From NCBI GenBank assembly GCA_947454585.1, contig CANGML010000075.1:1-7577 (forward strand): a stretch of 7,577 nucleotides of DNA, written 5' to 3'. Shown in pieces: positions 6,603 through 7,577 of this stretch. How positions within the stretch are numbered: position 1 is the first letter of the stretch; each line of letters starts with the position of its first letter. The position numbers were made by a program, and so were the translations under genes. Source of the stretch: Comamonadaceae bacterium (GTDB taxonomy: Bacteria; Pseudomonadota; Gammaproteobacteria; Burkholderiales; Burkholderiaceae_C). Under the pieces are notes generated by a model. It did no database searches. It saw only the letters and a list, made by a program, of their open reading frames with translations, and was not told where the DNA came from.

Positions 6603-7577
6603 ATGCATAAACGGAATTTTTTGAGCGCCATGGTCAGTGTGGGTTTGGCGGCCCTCTGTGGGTTGGCGCAAGCCCAAGACAACACCTTCAAAGTGGGTCT
6701 GATCTTGCCCATGTCTGGTCCTTTTGCTTCTACCGGTAAACAGCTGGAATCTGCGGCGCGCCTCTACATGGCCCAACACGGCGACACGGTCGCGGGCCGC
6801 AAAGTGGTGCTGGTGGTGAAGGACGACACCGGCTCGCCTGAGGTGACCAAGCGCATTGCCCAAGAATTGGTGGTGAATGACAAAGTGCAGGTGTTGGCGG
6901 GTTTTGGCCTGACGCCCCTGGCCATGGCCACAGCCCCGGTGGCGACCCAATCTAAAACGCCGATGGTCGTGATGGCGGCGGCCACGTCGATCATCACCGA
7001 GGCCTCGCCCTACATTGTGCGGACCAGCTTTACTGTGCCGCAAGTGGTGGTCACACTGGCGGATTGGGCCTCTAAAAACAACATCAAGCGGGTGGTGAGC
7101 TTGGTGACGGATTACGCGCCGGGCATTGATTCGGAGAAGTACTTCAACCAGCGCTTCATGGCCAACGGCGGCGTGGTGGTCGAGACCTTGCGCGTGCCGC
7201 TGCGCAGCCCCGATTTCGCACCGTTCTTGCAACGCGTGCGCGATGCCAAACCCGATGCGCTGTTTACCTTCGTGCCCGCAGGCGTGGGCTCGGCATTGAT
7301 GAAGCAGTTCTCTGAGCGTGGCTTAGACAAGGCCGGTATCCGATTGATTGCTGAGGGCAGCGTGACGGACGATGACATCATCAATGGCATGGGTGATGTG
7401 GCTGTGGGCGTGGTGTCTGCACACCACTACTCGGCCGCGCACAAGTCACCCTTGAACAAGAAATTTGTGGAAGCCTTCGGCAAAGCGAATGGCGGTGCAC
7501 GTCCTAACTTCATGGCCGTGGGTGCCTACGATGGCATGCGGGTGATTTATGAAGCGGCAAAGGCGACCAAAGGCCAA
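6603..7577 (+). CDS. Periplasmic substrate-binding protein of a HAAT-family ABC importer (3' end outside window)
   Basis: The frame is open from ATG 6603 to the window edge, giving 325 residues of a protein that normally has about 380-400. Residues 1-24 are a clear Sec signal peptide: K3-R4, a hydrophobic core, and a signal peptidase I site AQA before Q25. C19 does not sit in a lipobox, so a soluble periplasmic protein is expected. The mature part begins FKVGLILPMSGPFASTGKQ, the usual opening of type I LivJ/LivK-like receptors (Peripla_BP_6), and later shows VKDDTGSPEVTKR and VGAYDGMRVIYEA, typical of the family. It would bind the ligand and deliver it to a LivH/LivM channel. It may serve the importer at 2-2737, encoded in the same cluster but in a separate transcription unit, or another set of permease genes to the right. 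Related receptors bind aromatic acids as well as amino acids; the ligand is unknown. Confidence 0.93.
   Translation, partial: MHKRNFLSAMVSVGLAALCGLAQAQDNTFKVGLILPMSGPFASTGKQLESAARLYMAQHGDTVAGRKVVLVVKDDTGSPEVTKRIAQELVVNDKVQVLAGFGLTPLAMATAPVATQSKTPMVVMAAATSIITEASPYIVRTSFTVPQVVVTLADWASKNNIKRVVSLVTDYAPGIDSEKYFNQRFMANGGVVVETLRVPLRSPDFAPFLQRVRDAKPDALFTFVPAGVGSALMKQFSERGLDKAGIRLIAEGSVTDDDIINGMGDVAVGVVSAHHYSAAHKSPLNKKFVEAFGKANGGARPNFMAVGAYDGMRVIYEAAKATKGQ

Noticed and set aside
6594..7232. Minus-strand open frame of 212 codons
   Set aside because: It is the shadow of the binding-protein gene, which has a clear signal peptide and family sequence; the shadow translation is rich in His and Arg and lacks any domain.
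1..7577. Insertion sequence, prophage, defence system, CRISPR array, tRNA or rRNA
   Set aside because: No transposase, terminal repeats, repeat-spacer pattern or structured RNA was seen; every stretch longer than 135 bases is covered by a metabolic or transport gene.

Overview
The window looks like chromosomal DNA from a beta-proteobacterium, most probably Burkholderiales/Comamonadaceae (relatives of Limnohabitans, Rhodoferax, Polaromonas or Hydrogenophaga). This rests on a fairly high G+C content judged by eye, very heavy use of TTG for leucine, and the gene content; it is an inference, not a database match. Composition looks uniform and there is no mobile element, RNA gene or CRISPR array. 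Coding density is very high, and the only sizeable gap is about 135 bases (6468-6602).

Left block, plus strand, 2-4036: five tightly packed genes. They are the 3' end of a LivH-type permease, a single-chain LivM permease-LivG ATPase fusion, a LivF-type ATPase, a two-domain type I extradiol ring-cleavage dioxygenase (VOC fold), and a small YciI-family protein. Gaps are 2, -8, 20 and 7 bases, so this is almost certainly one operon.

Middle block, minus strand, 6467-4047: an FAD-dependent aromatic hydroxylase (group A flavoprotein monooxygenase) followed by a short-chain dehydrogenase/reductase that starts at GTG. The reductase converges tail to tail on the YciI gene with only 10 bases between the stop codons.

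Right block, plus strand, 6603 to the window end: a secreted periplasmic substrate-binding protein of the branched-chain/hydrophobic amino-acid transporter (HAAT) family, cut off by the window edge. It is divergent from the hydroxylase, so 6468-6602 should hold both promoters.

Read together, this is an uptake-plus-catabolism cluster for an aromatic (probably phenolic acid) compound. The binding protein and the HAAT-type ABC importer would bring the compound in. The flavin monooxygenase would add a ring hydroxyl to make a catechol-type diol, and the extradiol dioxygenase would open the ring. The YciI protein and the dehydrogenase would act on an intermediate or side chain. The substrate cannot be read from the sequence, and no regulator or ring-fission-product hydrolase lies inside the window.
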